From positions 2,984,065-3,048,064 of the forward strand of contig NZ_JH636435.1 in assembly GCF_000255655.1 (NCBI RefSeq): a stretch of DNA of 64,000 bases, read 5' to 3'. The notes below the pieces were generated by a model. The model was given only the letters and a program-made list of their open reading frames with translations. It did no database searches and had not been told where the DNA came from. A program made the position numbers and the translations under genes. Shown piece after piece: positions 63,653 to 64,000 of the stretch (the stretch's first letter is position 1; the number at the start of each line of letters is the position of its first letter). This stretch comes from Schlesneria paludicola DSM 18645. GTDB taxonomy: Bacteria; Planctomycetota; Planctomycetia; Planctomycetales; Planctomycetaceae.

Positions 63653-63946
63653 GTGCCTCGGAGCAGACGTAAATTCGACGGACCATTTAAGGCGAAAGTT
63701 GCCTTGGATGCGATTCGTGGATTGAAGACGACGAGCGAATTGGTATCGATTCATAAAGTTCATGCGACGCAGATTGCACTTTGGAAAAAGCAGCTGTTGG
63801 AAGGAGCGATTTCGATTTTCGAGAGTCCTTCAGCGAGCAAGGCCACCACCGACGAACCGAGTTCCGCAGAGCTCTATGAACAAATCGGTCGACTGAAGGT
63901 TGAGCTCGATTGGCTCAAAAAAAAAGTGGCCGAGCACGGTGGCTGA
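63653..63946 (+). CDS. IS3-family transposase OrfA
   Basis: The 97-residue protein has a helix-turn-helix, FDGPFKAKVALDAIRGLKTT then ELVSIHKVHATQIALWKKQL, and a leucine-zipper-like tail KVELDWLKKK. These are the OrfA features of IS3-family elements. OrfA binds the element ends and regulates transposition. Ends with a run of nine A before the stop, where frameshifting may produce OrfAB. Confidence 0.92.
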   Translation: MPRSRRKFDGPFKAKVALDAIRGLKTTSELVSIHKVHATQIALWKKQLLEGAISIFESPSASKATTDEPSSAELYEQIGRLKVELDWLKKKVAEHGG

Positions 63947-64000
63947 ACGTCGGTCTTGGATTGATCCGAGCGATCGCTTCGTGAGCATTCGTCGGCAGTG
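63939..64000 (+). CDS. IS3-family transposase OrfB, N-terminal fragment (partial)
   Basis: A second frame beginning at GTG 63939, overlapping the OrfA stop by eight bases, reads VAERRSWIDPSDRFVSIRRQ, which matches the start of IS3 OrfB (IDPx-x-LSVRRQC). The DDE catalytic domain lies beyond the window. The frame is +1 relative to OrfA. Confidence 0.75.
   Translation, partial: MAERRSWIDPSDRFVSIRRQ

Larger units (their letters stand above)
63551..64000 (+). mobile_element. Left end of an IS3-family insertion sequence, cut by window end
   Basis: The terminal sequence TGAAGTGGACCCCGTTTTTC at 63551 resembles an IS3-family left inverted repeat (TG start, GGACCCC). The orfA gene follows at 63653 and the start of orfB at 63939. 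The right end and target duplication lie beyond the window. Confidence 0.75.

Overview
The window looks like chromosomal DNA of a planctomycete, probably of the Planctomycetaceae/Schlesneria type; this is an inference from gene content. Marker genes are a DUF1559 prepilin-like protein (11233-12258), a DUF1080 secreted hydrolase (24415-25398), a giant repeat-secretin-N protein (12712-16323), ExbB/ExbD/ExbD genes with a membrane-anchored partner (53446-56325), and several large secreted proteins with no close functional match. No rRNA, tRNA or CRISPR array was seen. Genes lie on both strands in short operons separated by long AT-poor intergenic stretches.

Region 1 (1-10.5 kb): a secreted alpha/beta hydrolase, then a tight minus-strand operon of nine genes (9823 down to 2257). 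Its core is an uncharacterised ABC importer of the E. coli Ynj type: solute-binding lipoprotein YnjB, two separate permeases where E. coli has one fused YnjC, and ATPase YnjD. A YnjF-like CDP-alcohol phosphatidyltransferase is in the same operon. Around this core are an unrecognised 358-residue protein, two tandem amidotransferase-fold proteins and a sterol-desaturase-family di-iron enzyme. Most joints are stop/start overlaps. An ArsI-like dioxygenase follows upstream.

Region 2 (10.8-30.9 kb): DUF1559 protein with a small lipoprotein, the 1203-residue secretin-N protein, an HTH plus receiver-like regulator ending in a clear terminator, FIST-domain protein with ribF, a 1031-residue TPR protein, DUF1080, two small membrane proteins, a ROK sugar kinase, and a PspA-like protein next to an ECF-type sigma factor.

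Region 3 (31-38 kb): a complete tripartite efflux operon on the minus strand: HlyD-type adaptor, a single polypeptide with two ATPase domains and an ABC-2 permease, a second ABC-2 permease, and a NodT/TolC outer-membrane lipoprotein.

Region 4 (38.6-51 kb): a LOR/SDH-family protein, a monoacylglycerol-lipase-like hydrolase overlapping ppk2, csrA with a strong sigma-54-like promoter, a carboxy-terminal protease, an unknown membrane protein, then ppx and ppk1. Three polyphosphate enzymes therefore sit within 10 kb of each other and flank csrA.

Region 5 (51-64 kb): a degenerate secretin-like protein, the ExbB/ExbD/ExbD group preceded by four perfect 23-bp tandem repeats that create ATG codons rotating through three frames, a voltage-gated K+ channel, a gamma-carbonic-anhydrase-like protein, a long UbiD-family protein, pyrE, an acetyltransferase, a small unlisted membrane peptide, and the left end of an IS3-family element cut by the window edge.

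Across the window, three copies of a ~85-97 bp inverted-repeat element (MITE-like) occur at 16832, 25501 and 38325.
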